From Candidatus Atribacteria bacterium (GTDB lineage Bacteria > Atribacterota > Atribacteria > Atribacterales > Atribacteraceae): a stretch of 6,850 bases of DNA. The position numbers and the translations under genes are program-made. The notes under the pieces were generated by a model, which was not told the DNA's origin, ran no database searches, and saw only the letters and a list, made by a program, of their open reading frames with translations. The stretch is taken from contig JAGPGC010000059.1 of the NCBI GenBank assembly GCA_018056205.1, positions 1-6,850 of the forward strand, in the 5' to 3' direction. Positions 1 through 6,817 of this stretch are shown in pieces. Position 1 is the stretch's first letter; each line of letters opens with the position of its first letter.

Positions 1-828
1 GGAAAAAGTATGACTGCCCTCTCCATTCTCAAGCTCTATCCCAAACCACAGGGGAAAATTGTTGATGGGCAAATCAACTTTTTTGGCGATGACCTGGTGA
101 AAAAAACCGAAGAGGAAATGTATAACATACGTGGGAAAAAAATCTCCATGATATTCCAAGAACCGATGACCTCTTTGGATCCGGTATTTCCTATCGGTAG
201 TGAAATTGTTGAAGTCTTGGCTATTCATCAAAAACTTACTATACCTGAAGCAGAAAAACAGACTATTGACCTTCTTAAAAAGGTAAGAATTCCCGAACCG
301 GAAAGACGATTTCGAGAGTATCCTCATCAGATGAGCGGAGGCATGCGACAGCGAGTTATGATCGCCATGGCTTTAGCCTGCCGACCAGCTCTTCTGATCG
401 CTGATGAACCAACTACCGCTCTCGATGTGACTATTCAAGCTCAGATTCTCTCACTCATCAATGACCTTAAAAGAGAATTTCAAACTGCCGTTCTTCTCAT
501 TACCCATGATTTAGGTATTGTTGCCGAAACCTGCCAACAGGTTGCAGTTATGTATGCTGGAAAAATTGTTGAAAAATCAGATGTTTATTCAATTTTTTCT
601 AATACCTATCATCCCTATACTGGTTCTCTCTTAAACGCCATTCCCCAAATTCAGGGAAACCGGCAAAGACTGGAATCTATACCAGGGAGGGTTCCAAATC
701 TATGCTTTCCTCCTGGTGGATGCCGCTTTCATCCAAGATGTTCAAAACAGCTACCAATTTGCTCTACCACCGAACCATTATTGAAAGAAATAGAAAAGGA
801 CCACTGGGTCGCATGTCACCTTTATTGA
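1..828 (+). CDS. dppD: Oligopeptide/dipeptide ABC transporter ATP-binding protein, DppD/OppD type (5' partial)
   Basis: One of the two cytoplasmic ATPases that power import of short peptides through a Dpp/Opp-type permease. The reading frame is open from base 1: the first three codons read Gly-Lys-Ser, the end of the Walker A loop, so the gene starts upstream and the ATG at position 10 is internal. The visible 275 residues (counted from base 1) show the Q-loop Gln53 ([10 protein letters not shown]), signature MSGGMRQR (111-118), Walker B LLIADEP (131-137), D-loop ALD and switch His169. The C-terminal oligo_HPY region follows (HPYT near 204) with cysteines 235, 241, 247, 254 and 272, including GCRFHPRC. 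Family members are about 320-335 aa, so roughly 45-60 residues are missing. The stop codon lies inside the next gene (16-bp overlap), a sign of translational coupling. DppD versus OppD, and the peptide preference, cannot be decided from sequence alone. Confidence 0.95.
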   Translation, partial: GKSMTALSILKLYPKPQGKIVDGQINFFGDDLVKKTEEEMYNIRGKKISMIFQEPMTSLDPVFPIGSEIVEVLAIHQKLTIPEAEKQTIDLLKKVRIPEPERRFREYPHQMSGGMRQRVMIAMALACRPALLIADEPTTALDVTIQAQILSLINDLKREFQTAVLLITHDLGIVAETCQQVAVMYAGKIVEKSDVYSIFSNTYHPYTGSLLNAIPQIQGNRQRLESIPGRVPNLCFPPGGCRFHPRCSKQLPICSTTEPLLKEIEKDHWVACHLY

Positions 829-1793
829 TATCTCTTCAGCAACTGAGCAAACAATTTTACCTTAATGATCAAAATACCAATAAAAAAGGAGTGGTTGATG
901 CGGTAAATGGTGTCAATCTTGACATATTAAGCGGGGAAACTCTCGGATTGGTTGGGGAGTCTGGCTGTGGTAAAAGCACCCTGGGACGATGCATCCTCCG
1001 CTTAATTGAACCAACTGCAGGTAAAATTATTTTTGAAAACAAAAACCTCTTGGACATACCAGAAAAAGCTTTTAAGCCTTATCGCAAAAGGATGCAAATC
1101 GTTTTTCAAGACCCCTTTGCTTCTCTGAATCCCCGTCAGTCAATTCAGTTTATCCTGGAAGAACCTCTGATTATCCATAAAGTTTCCAGTTCTCAAGAAC
1201 GGAGAAAACTTTTGTACGAAACTATGGAAAAGGTAGGTCTAACCCAAGATGATCTTAAACGGTATCCCCATGAATTTTCCGGTGGGCAACGTCAAAGAAT
1301 AGGAATAGCTCGGGCATTAATATTAAAGCCAGATTTTATTGTCTGCGATGAACCGGTCTCTGCCCTTGATGTATCCATTCAAGCTCAAATTTTAAATTTA
1401 CTTATTGATCTTCAACGGGAAATGAAGCTTACCTATTTATTTATATCTCATGACCTCAGCGTGGTAAAGCATATTAGTAATCGAATCGTAGTAATGTATT
1501 TAGGAAAAATCGTAGAAATAGCTCCTACCGATGAAATTTTCGCAAATCCACTGCATCCCTATACTATGGCTTTGCTTTCTTCAATACCAATTCCTGATCC
1601 CACTATGAAAAGGAACCGTCTCATTCTTGAAGGAGATCCTCCCAGCCCTATCAATCCACCAACGGGTTGTAGATTTCATACTCGTTGTCCTCAGCAAATG
1701 GATATCTGCTTAAATAAAACACCGGACCTGAAAGTTATTACTTCAGATCATCTGGTTTACTGCCACTTATATAATGACTTGGATGACCAGTAA
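813..1793 (+). CDS. dppF: Oligopeptide/dipeptide ABC transporter ATP-binding protein, DppF/OppF type
   Basis: Second ATPase of the peptide importer; it pairs with the preceding DppD-type subunit to form the nucleotide-binding heterodimer under the membrane. The protein is 326 aa, the normal family length. It has Walker [10 protein letters not shown] (48-56), Q-loop Gln99 ([11 protein letters not shown]), signature FSGGQRQR (155-162), Walker B FIVCDEP (175-181), D-loop ALD and His213. The oligo_HPY tail follows, with HPYT (248-251) and cysteines 286, 292, 299 and 317. I chose the ATG at 813 because the family N-terminus ([11 protein letters not shown]) begins just after it and AAAAGGA lies 12 nt upstream. 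The frame stays open back to 702, but those extra 37 residues only mirror dppD in another frame. A TTG at 825 is a less likely start because it has no Shine-Dalgarno. All catalytic motifs look intact. Confidence 0.95.
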   Translation: MSPLLISLQQLSKQFYLNDQNTNKKGVVDAVNGVNLDILSGETLGLVGESGCGKSTLGRCILRLIEPTAGKIIFENKNLLDIPEKAFKPYRKRMQIVFQDPFASLNPRQSIQFILEEPLIIHKVSSSQERRKLLYETMEKVGLTQDDLKRYPHEFSGGQRQRIGIARALILKPDFIVCDEPVSALDVSIQAQILNLLIDLQREMKLTYLFISHDLSVVKHISNRIVVMYLGKIVEIAPTDEIFANPLHPYTMALLSSIPIPDPTMKRNRLILEGDPPSPINPPTGCRFHTRCPQQMDICLNKTPDLKVITSDHLVYCHLYNDLDDQ

Positions 1794-1827
1794 TAAAGAT
1801 GGTGGGAAGACTGATCTTTATTGTTTT
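1792..1827 (+). terminator. Possible intrinsic terminator after dppF
   Basis: A perfect 9-bp inverted repeat (AATAAAGAT at 1792-1800, ATCTTTATT at 1814-1822, 13-nt loop) begins inside the dppF stop codon and is followed by TTGTTTT, arranged for the plus strand. The stem is AT-rich with only one G-C pair, so it would be weak. Position and tail favour a terminator, stem stability does not. Confidence 0.4.
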
Positions 1828-1828
1828 C

Positions 1829-1955
1829 CTCTCCTGATGGGAGAGGATTAAGGTAAGGGGGGGACATAGATTTTTCAAGGTCACTTTAAACCAACCACCC
1901 AAGATCTGAGACCGGACTTTCACCCTCATCCCAACCTTCTCCCCTCAAAGGAGAG
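1829..1955. repeat. 127-bp inverted-repeat element (MITE-like or intergenic palindrome)
   Basis: The left arm 1829-1863 begins CTCTCCTGATGGGAGAGG and runs into a G-rich end. It reappears inverted and imperfect at 1923-1955, where the reverse complement begins CTCTCCTTTGAGGGGAGAAG. About 59 bp lie between the arms. The left arm can also fold by itself (CCTCTCC/GGAGAGG, 7 bp). There is no transposase or convincing ORF inside, and I found no clear target-site duplication. C-rich arms of the CCCTCATCCCAACCTTCTCCC kind occur as dispersed intergenic repeats in many bacteria. A small non-autonomous mobile element and a paired-repeat relic are both possible. Confidence 0.55.
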
Positions 1956-1973
1956 TAGGTATCGGAGTGATGT

Positions 1974-2016
1974 GTCATTCTGAGGCTTCGCTTCTTGAAG
2001 CTGTGAGTATCTCATC
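1974..2016 (-). repeat. Degenerate single copy of the dispersed repeat also found at 2758-2930
   Basis: The plus strand reads GTCATTCTGAGG (1974-1985), 17 unrelated bases, then GTGAGTATCTCATC (2003-2016). The tandem units at 2758-2930, read on the minus strand, have the same 12-bp left part and GTGAGAATCCCATC at the right, with a 15-base middle. This copy is therefore the same family in the opposite orientation, with a replaced core. The core is a small hairpin (GCTTC at 1985-1989, GAAGC at 1997-2001). The tandem copies lack this hairpin. Confidence 0.6.
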
Positions 2017-2229
2017 TATTAGTTATTTCTTGATAAATATTTTAAATAAGGGAATTATTACACCGCGCAACATATTCCTTAGTATAACCGAAAAGATTTA
2101 AAGAGATTGAAAAATCACTGCGCTCTTTATTTTAACGGTTTAAAACAAGTGTTTTACAAGTCATTTTTACTAAAAGGTAGCATGATGGTTAACGAATTAA
2201 TGGTGAAAAGTGGGGAGAACAGAATTTTT
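2017..2229. other. Intergenic, nothing recognised (completes the 1794-2229 gap)
   Basis: This is the gene-free remainder of the convergent gap between dppF and the small Cys-rich gene. It is AT-rich, has no ORF with a ribosome-binding site, no tRNA-like cloverleaf, and no GC-rich hairpin that could terminate the minus-strand gene. Confidence 0.5.
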
Positions 2230-2541
2230 TTAATTCTTAAAAGGATCGATTTCTTTAATTAAACGATAGGGTTTGGTAATAATGCGAAAAGGAATATCTC
2301 TCACAAATCGTATGAGGTCTTTTTCATATTCTTCAGTAATTCGCCGTGGTTTGGTTAGAACCCGGTTAACTAAATCTTCTCCGTAATATGCCATTAGCTT
2401 TTTTTGGTCAAAACCAACTTCGATGCCACATTCTTGACAGATAATAGACGAAATCATGCCTCCTCGATAAACAACAGTGTGTTCACAATCTTTCTGACAA
2501 CGAACACATTGTAAGATAGTCTTTATTTCTTCTGGTTCCAA
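2230..2541 (-). CDS. Small four-cysteine zinc-ribbon-like protein, function unknown
   Basis: A protein of 103 aa (106 if started at the GTG at 2550). From the TTG start it has two knuckles, Cys12-x2-Cys15 and Cys35-x2-Cys38, with an extra Cys19 and His21, the usual spacing of a zinc ribbon. The rest is charged, with two similar pieces, VLTKPRRITEEYEKDL and IITKPYRLIKEI, suggesting an internal duplication of a TKP-x-R motif. It resembles small hypothetical proteins of Clostridia and related anaerobes, some annotated only as 'bh protein'; that link is from memory. It has no signal peptide or membrane segment. Start choice: AAAGGGGGTG (2557-2548) lies 8 nt before the TTG at 2541, whereas the GTG at 2550 falls inside that Shine-Dalgarno. 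It is monocistronic between two intergenic gaps. Nucleic-acid binding is possible but unproven. Confidence 0.8.
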   Translation of the reverse strand: MEPEEIKTILQCVRCQKDCEHTVVYRGGMISSIICQECGIEVGFDQKKLMAYYGEDLVNRVLTKPRRITEEYEKDLIRFVRDIPFRIITKPYRLIKEIDPFKN

Positions 2542-2547
2542 AATAAA

Positions 2548-2557
2548 CACCCCCTTT
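2548..2557 (-). promoter_or_regulatory. Shine-Dalgarno that decides a TTG start for the Cys-rich gene
   Basis: On the minus strand AAAGGGGGTG differs from the ideal AAAGGAGGTG at one base. The upstream GTG is part of this element and cannot be a normal start; the TTG at 2541 sits 8 nt after the G run. The permease gene has the same arrangement. Confidence 0.65.
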
Positions 2558-2599
2558 CAAAGGTATTGAGTGATGAATTATGAGTAAGCATTGATCAGA

Positions 2600-2628
2600 A
2601 TAAAAAATCATCATGTAAACTTTGTCAT
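2600..2628 (-). promoter_or_regulatory. Possible sigma-70-type promoter for the Cys-rich gene
   Basis: On the minus strand ATGACA (2628-2623) is followed after 17 bp by TTTTAT (2605-2600), about 60 bp before the TTG start. The -35 matches 5 of 6 bases and the -10 matches 4 of 6. In such AT-rich DNA this could be chance. Confidence 0.35.
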
Positions 2629-2757
2629 TTATATTTATTATATATATCGCTTTTCGTGTTCATGGCAACTTCAACTAATGACTCAAGCATCGTCTTAGGT
2701 TCTCACTTTAAGAGTTAGTATCTCATTTTTTTATTTTTGTTTTTAAAAAATTTAAAA

Positions 2758-2930
2758 GATGGGATTCTCACGTCGCAATATACGCTCCTCAGAATGACGG
2801 AGAGGGTTGATGGGATTCTCACGTCGCAATATACGCTCCTCAGAATGACGGAGAGGGTTGATGGGATTCTCATGTCGCAATATACGCTCCTCAGAATGAC
2901 GGAGAGGGTTGATGGGATTCTCATGTCGCT
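2758..2930. repeat. Tandem array of a 51-bp repeat: three full units plus a partial fourth
   Basis: Units lie at 2758-2808, 2809-2859 and 2860-2910, each 51 bp with no spacer, then the first 20 bp of a fourth at 2911-2930. Each begins GATGGGATTCTCA and contains CTCAGAATGACGG. Units 1 and 2 are identical; units 3 and 4 share one change (CACGTCGC to CATGTCGC). Because 51 is divisible by three, both strands stay open and give repetitive ORFs (2737-3090 plus, 2715-2924 minus). These have no homology-like features and should not be called genes. CRISPR is excluded because there are no unique spacers. The family, recognisable by GTCATTCTGAG on one strand, is a common type of dispersed intergenic repeat. 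The rest of the 2542-2979 gap (2558-2757 and 2931-2979) is AT-rich and holds nothing else beyond the possible promoter. Confidence 0.9.
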
Positions 2931-2979
2931 AACATGGTGTCTTTCCCAAGTTGAACCCCATCCATACTATTTCAGTTTC

Positions 2980-4269
2980 TCAGGATTCGCCATCTTCCAC
3001 CCGGATGGCATAGACATCTTTGACCACATCCAATTTCTGAATACTTTTTATGGCATTCTGGATATTCCTTTCCTGAACACGGTGGGTTAAAAAATAAATA
3101 TTAGTAAGTTTCCCTGGGGTACTAATTGGTTGTTTAACTGCTGACAAACTAACTCCCGAATTTCCAAACTCACTTGCAATTTTACCCAGCACACCTGGGA
3201 CATCCAAAGCCAATACTCGAACACAATTTTGAGAAACGAGGCTTTCCATAGGCAGAACGGTTAAATCCCTCATACAGGTACACCCCACTCGTCCCTTAGC
3301 CTCATACTTTATGTTCCGGATGGCATCGATAATATCCCCAACCATGGCACTACCTGTGGCATCTCCACCGGCTCCAGGACCCCGGAAGGTGAGATCACGG
3401 GTCCGAGAATGAACATAGATAGCATTTTCGACACCAAAAACTGAAGAAAGGGGATGAGAAATTGGCAGAAAAACCGGTTGAACACGTAGCTCAATATCTT
3501 CTCCATTGCGACGGGCTATAGCCAGTAATTTAATAGTATATCCTAATTCACGGGCATATTCGATATCATCAGTCAGGATACGAGTAATTCCCTCTCGATA
3601 TACTTTTTCGACATCAACCCGCCCATGAAAACATAAAGTTGCTAAAATGGCAATTTTATAGGTTGCATCAAAACCTTCTATATCATTGGTTGGTATCGGT
3701 TCGGCGAATCCTTTTCTTTTCGCTTCATCTAAGGCTTTTTCAAATGATGTTTTCTTGAGAGACATTTCTGAAAGAATATAATTAGTCGTCCCATTTACTA
3801 TCCCGATTACCTCTAAAATATCATCACCCAAAAGTTGCTCTTTGAGGGTATGAATTATCGGAATTCCACCTCCTACTGCTCCTTCAAAATAGATATCGGT
3901 TTCATTCTGGGCAGCAAGCTGAAATAGTTCACGACCTCTTTTCGCAATAAGTTCTTTATTGGGAGTGATTACGGTCTTCCCACGAGCTAAGGCTTGTGAA
4001 ACGTACTCAAAAGCCGGATCAATACCACCTACTGCCTCAACTACAATTTCTATTTCAGGGTCTTCAATCACTTCCAATGGATCACTGCTTTTTATCTCGG
4101 GGGGAACTACCATAGGTTTACCAATCATCCATTCTTTGTCAACAATTTTAACAACCTTAACCCCAACCCCTAACTCTTTTTCAATTTCTTCCTTTTGATT
4201 CCAAAGAGCTCTTACCGTACCCATTCCGACTGTTCCAAATCCTATAACTCCTACCTTAATTTGTCTCAT
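2980..4269 (-). CDS. hom: Homoserine dehydrogenase with C-terminal ACT domain
   Basis: NAD(P)H-dependent reduction of aspartate-4-semialdehyde to homoserine, the branch step toward threonine and methionine; a cytoplasmic enzyme. At 429 aa it has the usual length of the stand-alone, monofunctional form. The Rossmann fold has GFGTVG (10-15), followed by TPNKELIA (102-109) with the conserved Lys105. The catalytic domain has NGTTNYIL (159-166), AEP (189-191) with Glu190, NDIEGFDATYK (195-205) with Asp196, Asp201 and Lys205 matching the family's active-site acids and lysine, and GPGAGGDATGSA (297-308). An ACT regulatory domain spans about 350-425 (LDVPGVLGKIA), typical of allosteric feedback, usually by threonine. 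The ATG at 4269 has GGGAG a few bases upstream. It lies 38 bp after an amino-acid ABC ATPase gene on the same strand, so co-transcription is likely. thrB and thrC are not in the window. No clear terminator follows; the repeat array lies downstream. Confidence 0.96.
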   Translation of the reverse strand: MRQIKVGVIGFGTVGMGTVRALWNQKEEIEKELGVGVKVVKIVDKEWMIGKPMVVPPEIKSSDPLEVIEDPEIEIVVEAVGGIDPAFEYVSQALARGKTVITPNKELIAKRGRELFQLAAQNETDIYFEGAVGGGIPIIHTLKEQLLGDDILEVIGIVNGTTNYILSEMSLKKTSFEKALDEAKRKGFAEPIPTNDIEGFDATYKIAILATLCFHGRVDVEKVYREGITRILTDDIEYARELGYTIKLLAIARRNGEDIELRVQPVFLPISHPLSSVFGVENAIYVHSRTRDLTFRGPGAGGDATGSAMVGDIIDAIRNIKYEAKGRVGCTCMRDLTVLPMESLVSQNCVRVLALDVPGVLGKIASEFGNSGVSLSAVKQPISTPGKLTNIYFLTHRVQERNIQNAIKSIQKLDVVKDVYAIRVEDGES

Positions 4270-4307
4270 TTCTCTCCCTCTGATTCTTTAGCGAAAATAC
4301 ACTTTCT

Positions 4308-5048
4308 CTATACATTAATAATTTTACCCAGGAAATCCCGCAGACGAGAATTCTTTGGATTATAAAAAATATCCTCCGGTTTTCCTTCTTCAATAATTCT
4401 CCCCTCATCGATATATATTACCCGATCAGCTACCTCACGAGCAAAACCCATTTCATGGGTAACAACCACCATAGTCATCCCCTCCTGGGCTAATTCCTTC
4501 ATAACATCCAATACATCATTGACGGTTTCCGGATCTAAAGCTGAGGTTGGTTCATCAAACATCATCACCCGTGGATTCATAGCCAAGGCACGCGCAATAG
4601 CGACTCTCTGTTGCTGTCCTCCCGAAAGTTGGATAGGGTAAGAATCTGCTTTTTCTTCTAGACCTACTTTTTCCAAAAGACGTCGGGCTACTCTTTCTGA
4701 TTCTGGTTTGGACATTTTCTTCACTTTCTGAAGGCCTAAAGTAATATTATTTAAAACTGTCATATGAGGAAAAAGGTTAAAACTTTGGAAGATCATCCCG
4801 ATTGATTGTCGTACAATATTTATATTAACCTTTTTATCGGTGATTTTTATTCCATTGATAAAAATTTCACCGCTATGAACTGGTTCAATGCCATTCAAAC
4901 AACGAAGCAAAGTACTTTTTCCTGAACCAGAAGCACCGATTATAGATACTACTTCACCAAAGGGGACCCGGATATCAATGTTCTTTAAAACATGGTTGGT
5001 ATTAAAAAATTTATTTAATCCATCGACCTCAATGGCCCACCTACTCAC
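4308..5048 (-). CDS. glnQ: Polar amino-acid ABC transporter ATP-binding protein (GlnQ/HisP family)
   Basis: Cytoplasmic ATPase that drives amino-acid import through the adjacent permease. It is 246 aa, a typical length. Motifs are complete: Walker [10 protein letters not shown] (38-46), Q-loop Gln88 (FQSFNLFPH), signature LSGGQQQR (141-148), Walker B VMMFDEP (161-167), D-loop SALD (169-172) and switch His198 ([10 protein letters not shown]). The [12 protein letters not shown] stretch is characteristic of the polar amino-acid subfamily. The start is GTG at 5048, overlapping the permease stop by 8 bp, with AGAGG in the permease end serving as Shine-Dalgarno; this implies translational coupling. 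The substrate cannot be read from the ATPase, so the symbol denotes the family and not proven glutamine transport. Its close relatives carry names such as glnQ, artP or hisP. Confidence 0.95.
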   Translation of the reverse strand: MSRWAIEVDGLNKFFNTNHVLKNIDIRVPFGEVVSIIGASGSGKSTLLRCLNGIEPVHSGEIFINGIKITDKKVNINIVRQSIGMIFQSFNLFPHMTVLNNITLGLQKVKKMSKPESERVARRLLEKVGLEEKADSYPIQLSGGQQQRVAIARALAMNPRVMMFDEPTSALDPETVNDVLDVMKELAQEGMTMVVVTHEMGFAREVADRVIYIDEGRIIEEGKPEDIFYNPKNSRLRDFLGKIINV

Positions 5049-5697
5049 TATAACGCAACCTCTTCTCAGAAAATTTCACAATTCTCGATATAGTATAAGT
5101 CATGATAAAATAAAAAAGGGCGACTCCCGACCAAATTTCAAAAGACTTAAAGGTTCGGGTTATAATTATCTGTCCAGATCGTGTTAATTCAGCTATCGCA
5201 ATGGTTGATACCAATGATGAATCCTTTAATAATGCGATGAATTCATTACCCAGTGCCGGTAAAATCCGAACTAATGATTGAGGAAGAATAACATATCTCA
5301 TTGCTTGCCAGTAGGTTAATCCCAAAGACCTTGCCGCTTCCATTTGACCTTTGGCGATCGATTCAATACCACCCCTAACAATTTCACCAATATAGGCTCC
5401 ACTATTGATCCCCATGGCTATCATACCTGCAATAAATGGATCTAAATTTAAACCTAATGCTGGTAAACCAAAATAAACAATAAAAATTTGAACCAGTAAA
5501 GGAGTCCCTCGTATTAACTCTATATAAACACTCGATATCGAACGAAAAAAAATATTTGGCCAGACCCGTGCTAACCCAGTTATAAATCCAATCGCTAAAC
5601 CTATGGCAATTGCTAATACTGTAATCCGTAAAGTAACTGATGCCCCATAAATTAAAGAAGGAATAGCTTTAATAAGTGCTGATAGGTCAAATTGCAA
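5041..5697 (-). CDS. glnP: Polar amino-acid ABC transporter permease (HisM/GlnP family)
   Basis: Inner-membrane channel subunit of the amino-acid importer, 218 aa and about five hydrophobic segments, the usual size for this family; it probably works as a homodimer because no second permease gene is present. Visible hallmarks are [12 protein letters not shown] near 22-33 (first helix), [11 protein letters not shown] (60-70), the EAA loop [16 protein letters not shown] (117-132) ending in VILPQ, which docks on the ATPase, and LLKDSSLVS (156-164). The start is TTG at 5697: AAAGGGGGG (5714-5706) lies 8 nt upstream and there is no better ATG. Its stop overlaps the ATPase gene. A 292-bp gap with a strong terminator separates it from the binding-protein gene. 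I did not find a convincing promoter in that gap, so expression may depend on read-through or on an unrecognised promoter. Substrate specificity is not visible. Confidence 0.94.
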   Translation of the reverse strand: MQFDLSALIKAIPSLIYGASVTLRITVLAIAIGLAIGFITGLARVWPNIFFRSISSVYIELIRGTPLLVQIFIVYFGLPALGLNLDPFIAGMIAMGINSGAYIGEIVRGGIESIAKGQMEAARSLGLTYWQAMRYVILPQSLVRILPALGNEFIALLKDSSLVSTIAIAELTRSGQIIITRTFKSFEIWSGVALFYFIMTYTISRIVKFSEKRLRYSE

Positions 5698-5705
5698 CCA
5701 GGGTG

Positions 5706-5714
5706 CCCCCCTTT
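5706..5714 (-). promoter_or_regulatory. Shine-Dalgarno that decides the TTG start of the permease
   Basis: AAAGGGGGG on the minus strand, 8 nt from the TTG at 5697. Same G-run and spacing as at the small Cys-rich gene, so the two non-ATG starts support each other. Confidence 0.65.
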
Positions 5715-5925
5715 CGCTCCGGACCTTTCTGGTTAGAGTTCAATACTTACTGGGAAAACAATTTTTTTACTACCCATTTTACTCTTATCCTACACTTCTT
5801 TTATTCTTCTATCTCCCTACCAGGTGGGAATATTAAAGTAATAGGTGGATAATTTTTTATTAGCACAATACCATCACTAAATATTACTTAAATTTAATAA
5901 TTAATCCTCGCTATAAATAATTTGT

Positions 5926-5965
5926 AAATAAAATGGGCGCCTAAACCTTAGCGCCCATTTTATTT
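5926..5965 (-). terminator. Strong intrinsic terminator between binding-protein gene and permease gene
   Basis: A perfect 15-bp inverted repeat (5926-5940 with 5951-5965, 10-nt loop) has the GC core ATGGGCGC/GCGCCCAT flanked by A/T tracts on both sides. On the minus strand the RNA gives a GC stem followed by a U-rich run (ATTTTATTTAC), 25 bp after the binding-protein stop codon. The symmetry would let it work in both directions, but only minus-strand genes flank it. The remainder of the gap (5715-5925) is AT-rich with no gene or other structure I can support. Confidence 0.85.
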
Positions 5966-5989
5966 CTTATGAAAATCATTTCTACTCTC

Positions 5990-6763
5990 CTAATTTACTG
6001 GAGCAGCAAACCATTTGTTATAAATTTCCTGATATTTTCCCGATTCTCTTAATTGGGCAAGAGCTTCATTGATAGCTTTCAGCAATTCAGTTTCTCCTTT
6101 CCGCATGGTTATCCCATAATTTTCTTCTCCCTCTTTAAAAGTCGCAGCAATCTTCATATCAGGAAGAATTGACATACGGAAAGATACCTCGGATAAATCA
6201 TTAACCACTGCATCAGCTCGTTTATTGAGTACTTCAATATAAGCTTTATCAGTGGTGTCAAAACGTTTAATTTCTTTTATCCCTTCGATTTCACTCACGG
6301 CAAAATCACCAGTGGTTCCGATTTGAACAGCAACTACTTTCCCAATTAGGTCATCAGGCCCTTTTATTGAATCATCATCTTTTCGAACTGCTATGGCTTG
6401 AGAAGTCTTATAATAAGGATCACTCATGTCCTTAGATTTTAGACGCTCTTCGGTAATTGAAGTCGAAGACATGATGATATCAAACTTCTTCGCATCTAAA
6501 GCCGGAAATATTCCATCCCAAGCCGTGTCAATAAATTCCGCTTTTACTCCCAATATTTCTGCAATTGCATTACCAAGGTCAATATCAAAACCAACTATTT
6601 TCCCTTCTTCATCATGAAACTCCATCGGTGGATAAGTGGCATCAGTACCAATGATGATTTTGCCTCTTGCTTTTATTTCGTCGAGAGTCGAGGCTAAAGC
6701 TACTGAACTAAAACTAACTAATACCAGCGTAATAACTAAAAACCAAACCAATTGTTTTTTCAA
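5990..6763 (-). CDS. Periplasmic amino-acid-binding protein (SBP family 3) of the ABC importer
   Basis: Captures an amino acid outside the inner membrane and delivers it to the permease/ATPase pair downstream. It is 257 aa from the TTG at 6763. The signal peptide is MKK, a hydrophobic stretch to about 20, and an ALA-S cleavage site after residue 24; there is no lipobox cysteine, so the protein is soluble and not a lipoprotein. Family 3 motifs follow: GTDATYPPMEF (39-49), GFDIDL (58-63), WDGIFPAL (82-89), SITEER (102-107) with Arg107 expected to hold the substrate carboxylate, SDPYY (114-118), IGTTGDFA (148-155) and VVNDL (186-190) with Asp189 expected to hold the amino group. Start choice: the longer ATG at 6778 contains the Shine-Dalgarno GGAGGG within its first codons and lies only about 3 nt from the predicted transcription start. 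The ligand is unknown; side-chain specificity is not readable by eye. Confidence 0.94.
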   Translation of the reverse strand: MKKQLVWFLVITLVLVSFSSVALASTLDEIKARGKIIIGTDATYPPMEFHDEEGKIVGFDIDLGNAIAEILGVKAEFIDTAWDGIFPALDAKKFDIIMSSTSITEERLKSKDMSDPYYKTSQAIAVRKDDDSIKGPDDLIGKVVAVQIGTTGDFAVSEIEGIKEIKRFDTTDKAYIEVLNKRADAVVNDLSEVSFRMSILPDMKIAATFKEGEENYGITMRKGETELLKAINEALAQLRESGKYQEIYNKWFAAPVN

Positions 6764-6769
6764 ATGAAT

Positions 6770-6775
6770 CCCTCC
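6770..6775 (-). promoter_or_regulatory. Shine-Dalgarno that decides a TTG start for the binding protein
   Basis: GGAGGG on the minus strand lies 6 nt before the TTG at 6763. The in-frame ATG at 6778 precedes it and has only AT-rich sequence upstream, so it is not the likely start. Confidence 0.75.
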
Positions 6776-6787
6776 CATTTTTTAAAA

Positions 6788-6817
6788 ATAATATCATTCC
6801 CAAGAATTTTATGTCAA
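6788..6817 (-). promoter_or_regulatory. Near-consensus sigma-70-type promoter of the binding-protein gene
   Basis: On the minus strand a perfect TTGACA (6817-6812) is followed after 18 bp by TATTAT (6793-6788), 5 of 6 matches, preceded by TG one base away (extended -10). The transcription start should fall near 6781, giving a leader of about 18 nt that holds only the Shine-Dalgarno before the TTG start. No operator or riboswitch is visible in so short a leader. Confidence 0.7.

Noticed and set aside
702..812. N-terminal extension of DppF by 37 residues
   Set aside because: The extension lies entirely over the dppD coding end, is not family-like, and the ATG at 813 has a Shine-Dalgarno and the expected N-terminus.
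869..1057. Minus-strand ORF inside dppF, and similar antisense ORFs in hom, glnQ and the binding-protein gene
   Set aside because: Each is the shadow of a well-supported gene on the other strand, with no motif or independent ribosome-binding site.
2030..2058. Plus-strand promoter TTGATA with an AT-rich -10 17 bp later
   Set aside because: It would drive no plus-strand gene; AT-rich DNA gives such matches by chance.
2221..2237. Hairpin AGAATT/AATTCT at the end of the Cys-rich gene as a terminator
   Set aside because: Six mostly A-T pairs overlapping the stop codon are too weak, with no U-tract after the stem on the minus strand.
2758..2930. CRISPR array
   Set aside because: Units are directly adjacent and identical over their full length; there are no unique spacers and no cas genes.
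2922..2936. CATGT/ACATG inverted repeat at the repeat array edge as the hom terminator
   Set aside because: Only a 5-bp stem and no following T-run in the direction of hom transcription; it straddles the broken end of the fourth repeat unit.
2715..3090. Two ORFs, one per strand, with a repeated 17-residue unit (on the plus strand MTERVDGILTSQYTLLR)
   Set aside because: They exist only because the 51-bp DNA repeat is divisible by three and lacks stops. One runs into the end of hom on the other strand, and the repeat is a dispersed non-coding type.
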